Assembly: GCA_045602385.1 (NCBI GenBank) | Contig: JAZSBL010000044.1 | Location: 1 to 31,601, forward strand | Direction of reading: 5' to 3' | DNA length: 31,601 bases | Source: SVTX01 sp045602385 | GTDB lineage: Bacteria; Bacillota; Clostridia; Oscillospirales; CAG-272 | Shown: piece by piece, positions 24,100 to 31,601 of the stretch | Position numbering within the stretch: the first letter of the stretch is position 1 | Layout: every line of letters starts with the position of its first letter | The notes under the pieces: generated by a model | The model's database searches: none | The model's input: only the letters and a program-made list of their open reading frames with translations | What the model was told of the DNA's origin: nothing | Made by a program: the position numbers and the translations under genes

Positions 24100-25299
24100 A
24101 TGGGAACAGAGGAAATTCGAGACAATATAAATAAAGCTCTGTTATCATTTGCCGATGCCATATCCCCAATCACTCAAGTTGGCTCAACAGAAAATTCTAT
24201 TGATTATCCTGAATTTGTAGACGAGCTTTTAACATTTTTTCCTTTGAATAAAGTAGATTGGCGAGCGGGCATATATGATCAATATCTGTATGATTTGCAA
24301 AAAACAGTTGTCGATAATTACGAAAAAGGAAATTATCAAGTTTCTTATTTTTACGCACATTTGATTTTTATGAGCTATGTATACTACTGCGTCGAAAAAG
24401 CATATCAACTCCAGCCGAAACGCCTAAAGGATGTTTTTTACCCATTAAATGCTTATAGGGGAAAAGAGAGCAAAAAGCCATCGCTTGATAGTTATAAGAG
24501 TGTCTATGACTTCAGCCTTTTCCCCGAGAAAGATATTTTTAAAATATTTCATGTTATTGGTATGGATGATGCGTTAATCAAAAATTTTGCACAATACATA
24601 AATAATCGTGATGATTTTGCTCATGCCACGGGGCAAGGAAATATCTCAATCGACAGTCTGCGGCAAAACATTCGAACCATCAGTGGAAATATGGAATCAC
24701 TTTTCCAAGTATTTCAACCTCATCTGAAAGCCATATATGTGAAGTATTTGTTCGAACACTCAACCCATCAATACCGCACAATTGTTGATGCATTTGACGA
24801 TTTTATATCTGATAGTCAGTTTTCATTAAAAGATATAGATTTTCTGTGTCGGTTGGGAATGCGAGCAATTCAAGACGAAAACCAGTTGTCTCATGAGCAA
24901 TATCTCTTGCTTAGAAGGGTGCATTGTGCATTTATTGAACACTGCATAGATAACATTGGCGTAGAAGCTCCCGATCCTTATGAATCCTTGCGAGATGAAA
25001 AATATCTGTTTTGGAGATACGAAAATGATGCATCTGCTTATGTAGAAAGCGAGCTCGGAATAGATAAATATTCTTGTGTTACGGACGGCGGCGAGTTCCC
25101 AGTATACGATTGCCCCGAATGCGGTCACGATCAGTTGGTGTACGATGCCGAAACGGACAAGTATCACTGTTTCCATTGTTCTGAGGATTTTACCAGCGAT
25201 CGGTTGTTTGTTTGTAGTGAATGCAATAGATTAAAGTATCGTAATGGCGATGCAATTTGCACAGAATGTGCAGACGCCTTAATGGCGAAAAAAGACTAA
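24100..25299 (+). CDS. HEPN-like protein with two C-terminal zinc ribbons
   Basis: The start could be ATG 24100 (just past the hsdM-S stop, with ribosome-site-like GGGGTGAG 4 nt upstream) or GTG 24091 (overlapping by 8 nt); I use the ATG. In the 400-aa product residues about 20-330 are almost entirely helical. NNRDDFAHATG holds R170-x4-H175, the pattern of HEPN nucleases (R-x4-6-H). Two zinc ribbons follow: C338/C341/C357/C360 and C372/C375/C387/C390. HEPN domains often act as RNases in toxin and defence systems, including the anticodon nucleases PrrC and RloC that respond to type I restriction systems. A guard or effector role is therefore plausible. It is translationally close to hsdM-S, which argues for joint function. 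HEPN assignment is by motif only. Confidence 0.72.
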   Translation: MGTEEIRDNINKALLSFADAISPITQVGSTENSIDYPEFVDELLTFFPLNKVDWRAGIYDQYLYDLQKTVVDNYEKGNYQVSYFYAHLIFMSYVYYCVEKAYQLQPKRLKDVFYPLNAYRGKESKKPSLDSYKSVYDFSLFPEKDIFKIFHVIGMDDALIKNFAQYINNRDDFAHATGQGNISIDSLRQNIRTISGNMESLFQVFQPHLKAIYVKYLFEHSTHQYRTIVDAFDDFISDSQFSLKDIDFLCRLGMRAIQDENQLSHEQYLLLRRVHCAFIEHCIDNIGVEAPDPYESLRDEKYLFWRYENDASAYVESELGIDKYSCVTDGGEFPVYDCPECGHDQLVYDAETDKYHCFHCSEDFTSDRLFVCSECNRLKYRNGDAICTECADALMAKKD

Positions 25300-25328
25300 T
25301 GGTTTTTACTTTGAAAGGCGGTGATATT

Positions 25329-26285
25329 ATGGATGATATGTTAAAGAACCAATCTGAAAACATAAATGAAAACGAATGGACGTTCCTATTGCTAATGATG
25401 CTAATGGAAGACATTAAGCAACGTAATTCACAATGGAATAGTTTTGAAAATGAGCTGATCTATAACAATCGCTTTTCATCTCAACATCCAATTGTCGATG
25501 AATTAAAAAAGAGATGTAATCAAGCAACCAAAATCATCCCACAGAATACCGTTTTTTATCGAGCTCGTTGCTTTGAAAAAACTAGTTTTGATAGATTAGT
25601 CACATATTACTTAAAAGAAAATGGATTTGATGATAAGCAAATAAAAACCATAATTGATGAGTGGTCAGATCAAGAAAAACTATTGACGTTGATGCCTCAA
25701 ATATACAGTGATGTTGACAAGTCCGGTTCGCCAGAGCTAATAAAAGCACAACAGAAATGGCAAAAAGTCAAATTTAAAGGATGGAATGCCAAAGATTCTT
25801 CTGCTCCACCAGCCGACTATATTGGTCATGGTAGAGCTAATCCCGACCATATCAGATATTTGTATTTGTGCGAAGACAAAATTACTCCTGTTTATGAGGT
25901 TCGTCCAATTATCGGACAAACTGTTAGTGTCGCTAAATTCAAATTGCAAAAAGAAATTAAAGTGTACGATTTAACGCTAAATCTTCAAGATATAGTCGGA
26001 GAACTAAAATTCGAGATGCCGTCATTGTACAATACAATCGGAGAAATGTTTTCACGTCCGTATAACGGAGAACCCACTAAATATCTTCCCACTCAGTACC
26101 TTGCGGAAGAAATTAAAAAAATGGGCTTTGATGGATTGAGATTTAATAGTTCATTGCATAACGGAGGAGTTAATGTCGTTTTGTTCAATCCGGAACTTTG
26201 CAAAGCCGTTTCCTCGGATTTAGTGGAAATCAAAGCAATCAACCTCGAACTTGATCAACCTCCCATATACAAGATTGGCACATAA
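25329..26285 (+). CDS. RES domain protein
   Basis: I choose the ATG at 25329 behind AAAGGCGGTGAT. An earlier ATG at 25299 overlaps the previous stop (TAATG) and is a fair alternative. The 318-aa product has the RES triad pattern: R78 in FYRAR, E190 in VYEVRP and S274/S275 in FNSSLHNGGVNVVLF. It also has YLPTQYLAEEI and GFDGLRF, typical of the C-terminal half. RES proteins have an ADP-ribosyltransferase-like fold, and some degrade NAD+ as toxins. They are usually paired with an Xre antitoxin, but none is adjacent here. Residues 1-70 are an extra helical N-terminus; I recall Pfam describing HEPN-type N-terminal domains on RES proteins, which fits the HEPN-like gene just upstream. Confidence 0.85.
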   Translation: MDDMLKNQSENINENEWTFLLLMMLMEDIKQRNSQWNSFENELIYNNRFSSQHPIVDELKKRCNQATKIIPQNTVFYRARCFEKTSFDRLVTYYLKENGFDDKQIKTIIDEWSDQEKLLTLMPQIYSDVDKSGSPELIKAQQKWQKVKFKGWNAKDSSAPPADYIGHGRANPDHIRYLYLCEDKITPVYEVRPIIGQTVSVAKFKLQKEIKVYDLTLNLQDIVGELKFEMPSLYNTIGEMFSRPYNGEPTKYLPTQYLAEEIKKMGFDGLRFNSSLHNGGVNVVLFNPELCKAVSSDLVEIKAINLELDQPPIYKIGT

Positions 26286-26327
26286 AGTAATTGTCTTTTG
26301 ATAAAAATATCAAAAAAAGGAAATGCT

Positions 26328-27707
26328 ATGTCAAAAAAGAAAACAAAAAAGCATGATTTTTCAAAAGTGAAAGAAAAGGCATTAAAGATTTTGAAAATCT
26401 CTGTGAAAGTCTTGATTGTGATTATAGGGATAGCCATAACTGTTGCATTTATAGCTGTTCCATTTTTACATAACCAAATAAACGATATTGTTGCAAAATG
26501 CATATGGTATCCCTCGTGTCTACTGTTTGTTGCTTTTGCGATTGCAACTGTTTTCAAAAAGCCGAAAACGCCTTCGAAATATCCGTTATTTGATTTTTTA
26601 GGTGATCTTGGACTTGTTCCAATAGTCGTAATTTTAGGTAGCGCTTTCTTGATCAATTATTACGATACCGCTTATACTTGGTGGTGGGCTGCATTTGTTT
26701 TAGTTGCTCTTTTTCTGCCGATCTTCGTGTTCGGAATGCGTAGCTTCTTGAAAAAGGAAAAAGAGTACACCGAGGATCAGATAAAAACTTCTTTGAAGGT
26801 TTGTTGGAAATACGTTGGCTTTTATTGGCTGATGGATCTGTTCTATATGGCAATCTTCAATTATTGGACTGCCAATGAACAGTCACAAACGCTTTGGCTT
26901 ACGTTGCAATTCGTTTTTGGTGGATTGGCGATGGTATACATCTTTTACAATCTCGCAAGAGCCTTTCTTTCCAACGCTCAAAAACATTGGTGGGGCCTGT
27001 TGCAGGACTTCTTATGGGGCATTGCTATCACCGTTTATTTGATATTCCTTATCCCCGACGATGCCCTGCAAACTATCGTACTCTCAATCACGGCAGCCGT
27101 ATATGGCGGATTGTTGACATTGGTCGGCGTCGCTTGGACGATTAAGGATACTAACGAGAAACGAAAAGAAGATTTGATACGTGTAGAAACCGAGCGAAAA
27201 GAGGAAGAACGAAAAAAACATATTCCTTATATAAGAGCTTACTTTGATAAAGACAAGTTTCCGCCCGTCGTAGTTAATGCTAATATTACTACAGGATTAG
27301 ATTTCGAAAAGAAGGAAGATCTTGCCCTTCTAAAAAATAAGGTGTTCTATTCCGTTAACATTAAGAATTTTGATATAAAAAATATTTCTTCGGAAAACAT
27401 TATAATTAAAGGAGTTTTTGTTCACGGAAAATTTTACGAATTCACGGCAGAAGAAATTCTGGAACCTAATGTGGGCTGTAGAATTCAAACAACAAATAAT
27501 TGGTGGATACCTGTTGCTCATACAGTAAACAAACTCACATTAATTGTTAGCGATATAATAGGCAATTTATATGAAATAGAATGTCATGTGGAACACAAGA
27601 TTGAAACATCACGACATCAAATTGTTACTGTGGGAGATGAAGATTATACGGGATTTGAATGCTCATATATAGTTACTTCTGTAGGATTGCCTATATTTAT
27701 TTCGTAA
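26328..27707 (+). CDS. multipass membrane protein with cytosolic C-terminal domain
   Basis: I choose the ATG at 26328 after AAAGGA. The 459-aa product has a Lys-rich N-terminus (SKKKTKKHDF). About eight hydrophobic segments lie near residues 21-45, 52-72, 85-105, 110-130, 150-170, 180-202, 215-235 and 240-262. A charged helix (KDTNEKRKEDLIRVETERKE) follows, then a soluble beta-rich domain of about 175 residues (HIPYIRAYFDKDKF onward). I do not recognise a family. Membrane proteins with a soluble sensor tail often act as abortive effectors in defence operons; here that is only inference from position. It lies 42 nt after the RES gene and appears to end the cassette. No terminator is evident after it. 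Confidence 0.78.
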   Translation: MSKKKTKKHDFSKVKEKALKILKISVKVLIVIIGIAITVAFIAVPFLHNQINDIVAKCIWYPSCLLFVAFAIATVFKKPKTPSKYPLFDFLGDLGLVPIVVILGSAFLINYYDTAYTWWWAAFVLVALFLPIFVFGMRSFLKKEKEYTEDQIKTSLKVCWKYVGFYWLMDLFYMAIFNYWTANEQSQTLWLTLQFVFGGLAMVYIFYNLARAFLSNAQKHWWGLLQDFLWGIAITVYLIFLIPDDALQTIVLSITAAVYGGLLTLVGVAWTIKDTNEKRKEDLIRVETERKEEERKKHIPYIRAYFDKDKFPPVVVNANITTGLDFEKKEDLALLKNKVFYSVNIKNFDIKNISSENIIIKGVFVHGKFYEFTAEEILEPNVGCRIQTTNNWWIPVAHTVNKLTLIVSDIIGNLYEIECHVEHKIETSRHQIVTVGDEDYTGFECSYIVTSVGLPIFIS

Positions 27708-27741
27708 AATGTTACTTAATTGATAACTGTTTCGTTTTCGC

Positions 27742-27770
27742 TGGACTTCCTCTCTCTTCTGTGGTATTGT
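27742..27770 (+). promoter_or_regulatory. weak promoter before the DUF6809 gene
   Basis: TGGACT (27742-27747), 17 nt, then TATTGT (27765-27770) with TGG just before it. Each hexamer has mismatches to consensus, but the extended -10 and the lack of a terminator upstream make local initiation possible. Confidence 0.4.
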
Positions 27771-27795
27771 GTTGTGCTAACAGGAGGTGCAGTCT

Positions 27796-28065
27796 ATGGA
27801 AAGCATTATAAAAGAGCTGTGGCACGGCAACATCATACCGCAAGAGGACAGCAGAACAAACTCAAAGGAGATGAAAGAGCTCCTTGGGTACATGGCGCGG
27901 CATCACGAGGACTTGGAGAAAAGCTTTACTGACGAGCAGAAAGAGATCTTCGAAAAATTTCACGACTGCTGGAGTGAGTACGCAAGTCTATCGGAAGCAG
28001 CCATCTTCGAGTACGCCTTCCGCCTCGGCATGCGAATCGCGCTTGACAGCGTACTAACTAAATAA
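27796..28065 (+). CDS. DUF6809-like small protein
   Basis: The ATG at 27796 lies 7 nt after AGGAGGTG; an in-frame GTG at 27787 falls within the ribosome site and is rejected. The 89-aa product has IIKELWHGNIIPQE at the start, a helical middle (HHEDLEKSFTDEQKEIFEKF) and EYAFRLGMRIALDSV at the end. This is the pattern of a family common in Clostridia mobile elements (DUF6809, named from memory). Its role is unknown. The base composition is richer in G+C than in the genes just before it. It is followed at once by a bidirectional terminator. Confidence 0.82.
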   Translation: MESIIKELWHGNIIPQEDSRTNSKEMKELLGYMARHHEDLEKSFTDEQKEIFEKFHDCWSEYASLSEAAIFEYAFRLGMRIALDSVLTK

Positions 28066-28068
28066 GCC

Positions 28069-28100
28069 AAAAGGAGTGGACAAGCCGTCCACTCCTTTTT
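28069..28100. terminator. bidirectional Rho-independent terminator
   Basis: A perfect 13-bp stem (AAAAGGAGTGGAC, 28069-28081, with 28087-28099) and a 5-nt loop lie between two convergent genes. The plus strand has TTTTT after it. On the minus strand the A-rich arm also yields a short T-run. It ends both the DUF6809 and the DUF6076 transcripts. Confidence 0.9.
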
Positions 28101-28105
28101 CGTTG

Positions 28106-29080
28106 TTAGTCTTTAACCTCAATAATTTCAAGTGCTTCTTCTGTCGTAATTTTGCCAAGAAGATATTTAGCTTTTGCGGCACCTGCAAGGTCGATCCAGT
28201 TGGTGTACTCTTGCCAAGACAATCCGTGCGGCAACGGATCTAAAGAGCAGCTTGCACGCTCATACCGCTTATACATCTTCTGCTTTGTTCTCTCATAAGC
28301 TTTCAAAACCTTGTCATTCTCCGCATTGATTCTACGCTTCAAGTGCGGAGCTATTTGTTTGCAGGTCTTGCCATTCTTAATTACACGGTCACAGTAAAGT
28401 GTGACCTTTTTTGTTTTGGGAATAAAGTAATCTCCACAGCATTGGCAACGCGCCACGTTCGGCTTCTTGTTCAAAAGCATAAGGAACAGATAGCAATAGT
28501 AATTGCACGGCGAACGGAAATAGTATTCCGCACGCAGAGCTTTATCCATTGATAAAATCTGAACTGTTTCTACACTATCGAGCATAGGAAAGTCTTTCGC
28601 TATACTAAATTCCTTCTTCTCGCAAAGCATTTGCAACGCAAGCTCGATATAATGTTGTGTTTGCAAAATAGCATCCAAACGCTTCAGTATCTCAAGCTTG
28701 GTTTGATAAATATACATCGCACTACTATCGTCAGGCGGTACTGCATCTTCCATTAAAGTGCGAAGCAAAGTTCCATGAAAAATGTTTTCTTCTTCAAACA
28801 CCTCAATGACTTGAACAGTTGTTTTGAGAAGTTCTTGAAAAGCCACCAAATCCACTTCACCAAAGTGATCGGGATCGTCAATCTCAACGTTTGCAGAAAT
28901 ATCATTCAGATACTCTGCTACTTCTGTGAAAGGAGCAAGACTCATATTCAAAAATGAAAGAAGCTCTTTTGCAATCGTAGAGTTCTCGGTATATGTTTCT
29001 CCTTTGGCAGTAACAATGGTCTTTCTGATTTGCCCTTTGTTATTGTAACTGATATAAAGTCCTGTATTTCTCTTCAACAT
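28106..29080 (-). CDS. DUF6076-like zinc-ribbon protein
   Basis: A 324-aa protein starts at the ATG at 29080 behind GGAGGTGA. The first 200 residues are mostly helical. A Cys cluster follows: C212-x2-C215, C230 and C240 within CQCCGDYFIPKTKKVTLYCD and GKTCK, a likely zinc ribbon, then a basic helical tail (HLKRRINAENDKVLKAYERT). This matches the DUF6076 family as I remember it, frequent next to mobilisation genes in Clostridia; function unknown, with nucleic-acid binding possible. It is transcribed against the neighbouring genes. The 149 nt to the RepA-like gene must hold both promoters, but neither has clear hexamers. Confidence 0.82.
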   Translation of the reverse strand: MLKRNTGLYISYNNKGQIRKTIVTAKGETYTENSTIAKELLSFLNMSLAPFTEVAEYLNDISANVEIDDPDHFGEVDLVAFQELLKTTVQVIEVFEEENIFHGTLLRTLMEDAVPPDDSSAMYIYQTKLEILKRLDAILQTQHYIELALQMLCEKKEFSIAKDFPMLDSVETVQILSMDKALRAEYYFRSPCNYYCYLFLMLLNKKPNVARCQCCGDYFIPKTKKVTLYCDRVIKNGKTCKQIAPHLKRRINAENDKVLKAYERTKQKMYKRYERASCSLDPLPHGLSWQEYTNWIDLAGAAKAKYLLGKITTEEALEIIEVKD

Positions 29081-29229
29081 TTCACCTCCGTGTCTGTAAT
29101 CAAACTTTATAAAAAATCGATATGATTAACTGCGTATGTACGGCGAGTTCGTTTTACTGTATTATATCACATGCCGGCAAAAATTGAAAGACCAAACCAC
29201 AAAAAATTCAAACCAAAGGAGAAAAACAA

Positions 29230-30321
29230 ATGCAACAAATCCCCAAACCACTCACCGTAATTGACGGCGAGTCACTCATGGATACGAGGTTGCCGAAGCG
29301 CAGCTTCTGTATCGAAACACTTCTGCCCGAGGGCATCTCGATGCTCGGAGGCGCACCGAAGATCGGCAAGTCTTGGATGGTGCTTGACATTGGCGTACGC
29401 GTCGCCAAGGGAGAGTCCATCTGGAGCCTGCCGACCAAACGCGGAACAGTTCTGTACCTCGCGCTCGAGGATTCACTCGCGAGAATTCAGGAACGGCTCT
29501 GCAAGCTAACCGACGATGTTCCCGGCAATCTGTTCTTCGCAATCGCGGCAGGCACACTCGCCGACGATCTTTGCTTTCAGATCGAACAGTTTATTTCGGA
29601 GCATCGCGACACCGTTCTCGTCATCATTGATACCTTCCAAATTGTTCGCGTGGGTGGCATCGACACCTCCTACGCAAACGATTACGATGAGGTGCGAAAG
29701 CTCAAAGCTCTCGCTGACAAAATGCGAATCTCTCTTCTGCTGGTGCATCACCTGCGAAAGCAAGGTGACAGCGATCCGCTCAACAAGCTATCGGGCACGA
29801 CAGGTATCAGCGGCGCGATGGATGCGGTGTTCATTCTTGACGTGAGCAAACGACACGCACGCGGAGCAACTCTCTTCTGCACAGGGCGAGATATTGAAAG
29901 CCGAGAGCTGGAGCTGAATATGTCACGCGACACTTGTGCGTGGGAGCTGATCTCTGACACGCTGGACAAGCCCGAGCTGACTCTCCCCGATGAGATCGTA
30001 AAGCTCGCGGAGTTCGTGAAAAGCATCGAACAGTTCAAGGGCGGTAACACCGAATTTGCCGAGCAGTTTTGTGCCTACGCAGGCGCGGAGATCTCGGCAA
30101 AGGCACTCAAACAATTGATGAACCGTTGGCGGTATCAGTTGGAGGAACGCCTTGTGTTTTTCAAGAGCAGCCGAAGCAACGGTCAACGCTTCTTGGATAT
30201 TCGGTATGTTCCTTCTTCTGCCCGTGACGAAAGTGCCGTAGAGGACGGAAGTTCTGCGGTGTGCGATCTTTGCGTTCCGTCCGTTCCTTGCGTTCCTGCG
30301 GAAAGTGAGGAAACAGCATGA
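29230..30321 (+). CDS. RepA-like RecA-fold ATPase (AAA_25 type)
   Basis: A 363-aa protein starts at the ATG at 29230 behind AAAGGAG. Walker A is GGAPKIGKS (40-48) and Walker B is VLVIIDTF with D134. LLLVHHLRKQGDSDPLNKLS and SGTTGISGAMDAVF are typical of the RSF1010 RepA-type hexameric helicase group. The C-terminal ~100 residues hold a winged-helix-like region (ISAKALKQLMNRWRYQLEER). It probably unwinds or initiates replication of the excised element, or assists its transfer. It is the first gene of the mobilisation block, followed by a 123-nt candidate oriT and mobC. Confidence 0.9.
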   Translation: MQQIPKPLTVIDGESLMDTRLPKRSFCIETLLPEGISMLGGAPKIGKSWMVLDIGVRVAKGESIWSLPTKRGTVLYLALEDSLARIQERLCKLTDDVPGNLFFAIAAGTLADDLCFQIEQFISEHRDTVLVIIDTFQIVRVGGIDTSYANDYDEVRKLKALADKMRISLLLVHHLRKQGDSDPLNKLSGTTGISGAMDAVFILDVSKRHARGATLFCTGRDIESRELELNMSRDTCAWELISDTLDKPELTLPDEIVKLAEFVKSIEQFKGGNTEFAEQFCAYAGAEISAKALKQLMNRWRYQLEERLVFFKSSRSNGQRFLDIRYVPSSARDESAVEDGSSAVCDLCVPSVPCVPAESEETA

Positions 30322-30444
30322 GAGAGCGTATGATTCACGGCTTATGCCGTGGCAAGCAGAGCGCGTGGCTTTCCGCCAATCGCACAAAAAGCGGGTGTAC
30401 CCGCAACCCCTACAACAAAATTTATAACAACACGAGGTAATTTA
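30322..30444 (+). other. candidate origin of transfer (oriT)
   Basis: The 123 nt between the RepA-like gene and mobC hold two clean hairpins. The first is CACGGC-TTAT-GCCGTG (30336-30351); the second is GCGGGT-GT-ACCCGC (30391-30404), followed by AACCCC. Short perfect hairpins next to mobC and a relaxase gene are where an oriT is expected. A 40-codon frame (ATG 30318 to TAA) also spans it, overlapping the previous stop as ATGA, but has no recognisable product. No nic site can be fixed by eye. Confidence 0.45.
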
Positions 30445-30774
30445 ATGAGAAAACGAAACATTTCTATCCCCATTCGCGTAACGGAAAAAGAGCTTTCCGT
30501 CATCGACAAAAAGGCAGCGAAAGCTCGCCTTACAAGAACCGAATACCTGATCACCTGCGCCCTTGGCAAGAAGATCACCCTCATCGAGGATTTGAAGCCG
30601 ATTTTAGCCGATCTGAGACGCATTGGCAACAACCTTAACCAACTGACACGCCTTGCCAACATGGGCAAAATTCAGGGCGTAAATCTCGGCGAGTGCCGCG
30701 TTGCCTTGGAGCAGACCTACACCGCCATTCATACACTTGCCAAAAGGAGGAACGACACATGGCAACACTCATAA
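30445..30774 (+). CDS. mobC: MobC-like relaxosome protein
   Basis: The start is the ATG at 30445 after GAGG; the longer frame from 30349 runs through the hairpins and is rejected. The 109-aa product has an N-terminal ribbon-helix-helix-like part (ISIPIRVTEKELSVIDKKA, LTRTEYLITCAL) and the MobC signature LRRIGNNLNQLTRLANMGK. MobC proteins help load the relaxase at oriT. It overlaps the relaxase start by 16 nt, a typical arrangement. Confidence 0.92.
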   Translation: MRKRNISIPIRVTEKELSVIDKKAAKARLTRTEYLITCALGKKITLIEDLKPILADLRRIGNNLNQLTRLANMGKIQGVNLGECRVALEQTYTAIHTLAKRRNDTWQHS

Positions 30775-31601
30775 AAATCAAATATTCAAATCAGGCAGAC
30801 CACCTTCCGAGCGTGATGCGTTCGGTCATTGCGTACTGCCTTCAGCCCGAAAAGACTCGCTCTGCGGAAGAAGCGTGGAGCGTGTCTGGCATTAACTGTG
30901 ATCCCGAAATTGCTTATCAGGAATTCATGGCAAACAAAGCAATCTGGGATAAGACCGACGGACTGTGCTTCCGCCACTACGTGCAGTCCTTCCACCCCGA
31001 CGAGGATGTCGATCCCGAGGAAGTGATTGAGATGGGCTTGGAGTTCGCCCGTCGTGCGTGGCCGGGATATAGCGTTGTGGTTGCGTTTCATTTTGACAGC
31101 GACCACATGCACAATCATTTTATCATTGACACGGTGCATCCCGACACTGGCAAGAAGCTCCACGAGGACAGAAACAACATCAAACGCCTGCGTGACATCA
31201 GTGATGAAATTTGTTTGGCGCACGGACTTTCCGTCCTCTCTCCCTTCGGGAAAGGCAAAACGAAATCGGTTGGCGCACGCGAATACCGTTCGGGTTCAAA
31301 GGGCGAGAGCTGGAAATTCCGCCTGCGTGCCGCCATCAAGTACGCGATGCAGCGAAGCGCAAGTCGCGAGGAATTTATTGCGGTAATGAAGAAGCTCGGC
31401 TACGGCGTTCGGTGGGAGGACAACCGCAAGCACATCACCTACACCTGCTACCGCGAGCCGAGATACGAGAACGGAGCGTTCAGGAAATGCCGAGATAACA
31501 AGCTCTCGGACGAAAAATTTTTGAAGGAGAATATGGAATATGAGTTTGAAATCAGGCAAGAAATTCTCGCTGGACGATATGACCGCGATGCACGAGATCG
31601 C
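30759..31601 (+). CDS. MOB-type relaxase, 3' end outside window
   Basis: The start is the ATG at 30759 behind AAAAGGAGG. 281 codons are visible and the frame stays open to the edge. The HUH metal-binding motif is FHFDSDHMHNHFIIDTVHP. YCLQPEKT and GKKLHEDRNNIKRLRDISDE are typical of the MobA/VirD2-like relaxase domain (Pfam Relaxase). Tyr nucleophile candidates lie near the N-terminus (Y9, Y26). It should nick oriT and pilot the strand into the recipient. A second possible ATG at 31540 in another frame (MSLKSGKKFSLDD) has GGAG upstream and could open a following gene, but the visible part is too short to judge. Confidence 0.92.
   Translation, partial: MATLIKIKYSNQADHLPSVMRSVIAYCLQPEKTRSAEEAWSVSGINCDPEIAYQEFMANKAIWDKTDGLCFRHYVQSFHPDEDVDPEEVIEMGLEFARRAWPGYSVVVAFHFDSDHMHNHFIIDTVHPDTGKKLHEDRNNIKRLRDISDEICLAHGLSVLSPFGKGKTKSVGAREYRSGSKGESWKFRLRAAIKYAMQRSASREEFIAVMKKLGYGVRWEDNRKHITYTCYREPRYENGAFRKCRDNKLSDEKFLKENMEYEFEIRQEILAGRYDRDARDR

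Larger units (their letters stand above)
15054..31601. mobile_element. integrative mobilisable element, right end outside window
   Basis: The left boundary is the tRNA-Ser 3' fragment. The content fits an integrated element: restriction and toxin-like cargo (15329-27707), DUF6809 and DUF6076 genes, a RepA-like ATPase, MobC and a MOB-type relaxase (29230 onward). Base composition varies between blocks: the hsd-to-membrane-protein stretch is more AT-rich than the DUF3990 gene and the mobilisation genes, so the cargo probably has several origins. No integrase, excisionase or type IV secretion gene is visible. Whether it is self-transmissible cannot be decided here. Confidence 0.7.

Noticed and set aside
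30318..30440. 40-codon ORF overlapping the RepA-like stop (ATGA)
   Set aside because: No ribosome site or recognisable product; the same DNA is better explained as hairpins of a transfer origin.
31540..31601. Possible new gene start MSLKSGKKFSLDD overlapping the relaxase
   Set aside because: GGAG lies 10 nt upstream, but only 20 codons are visible, too few to support a gene.
1..31601. CRISPR array, insertion sequence or hsdS-shuffling inverted repeats
   Set aside because: I saw no regularly spaced repeats, no transposase gene and no second specificity gene in the window.

Overview
The window looks like a chromosomal segment of an anaerobic, probably gut-associated member of the Clostridia. 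The support is indirect: strong AGGAGG-type ribosome binding sites, near-consensus TTGACA/TATAAT promoters, Thr/Glu/Ser-rich linkers after lipobox cysteines, and accessory families (DUF6809, DUF6076, XRE-DUF3990, MobC/relaxase) that I know mainly from Clostridia mobile elements. TGA and TAA are both used as normal stops. I could not run a taxonomic search.

Left half (1-13,963), all on the minus strand: a glycan-use and cell-surface locus. In transcription order it holds an AraC-family regulator with its own terminator; a strong promoter; an ABC-transporter solute-binding lipoprotein; a 1303-aa lipoprotein with four tandem copies of a Cys/His-bearing beta-rich module; a 1078-aa lipoprotein with a clan GH-A-like glycosidase domain; a 45-aa peptide; a 609-aa secreted protein with a C-terminal membrane anchor; and a terminator. 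A new promoter then drives a 47-aa peptide related to the first one, and a second secreted protein that runs off the left edge. Each short peptide sits directly before a secreted protein.

Junction (14,000-15,330): a non-coding stretch with hairpins, an excisionase-like helix-turn-helix gene broken by an in-frame stop, and a 58-nt 3' fragment of a tRNA-Ser(UGA) gene with its encoded CCA and terminator. The fragment is the expected scar of an integrative element inserted in a tRNA-Ser gene. The element should extend rightward past the window to an intact tRNA.

Right half (15,105-31,601), the element: a DUF4238 gene is divergent from a plus-strand run of eight closely spaced genes. These are an XRE-DUF3990 protein, a putative partner with an added C-terminal domain, a GIY-YIG/DUF4357 nuclease, type I restriction subunit HsdR, a fused HsdM-HsdS, a HEPN-like protein with two zinc ribbons, a RES-domain protein, and a multipass membrane protein with a cytosolic tail. 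I read this as a composite defence cassette: a restriction core, a DUF3990 toxin-antitoxin-like pair, and a HEPN/RES/membrane trio that may be an abortive arm. After DUF6809 and DUF6076 genes come mobilisation genes: a RepA-like ATPase, a candidate oriT, MobC and a relaxase cut off by the right edge. No integrase is visible, so the element is probably a mobilisable or conjugative element whose integrase lies outside the window.
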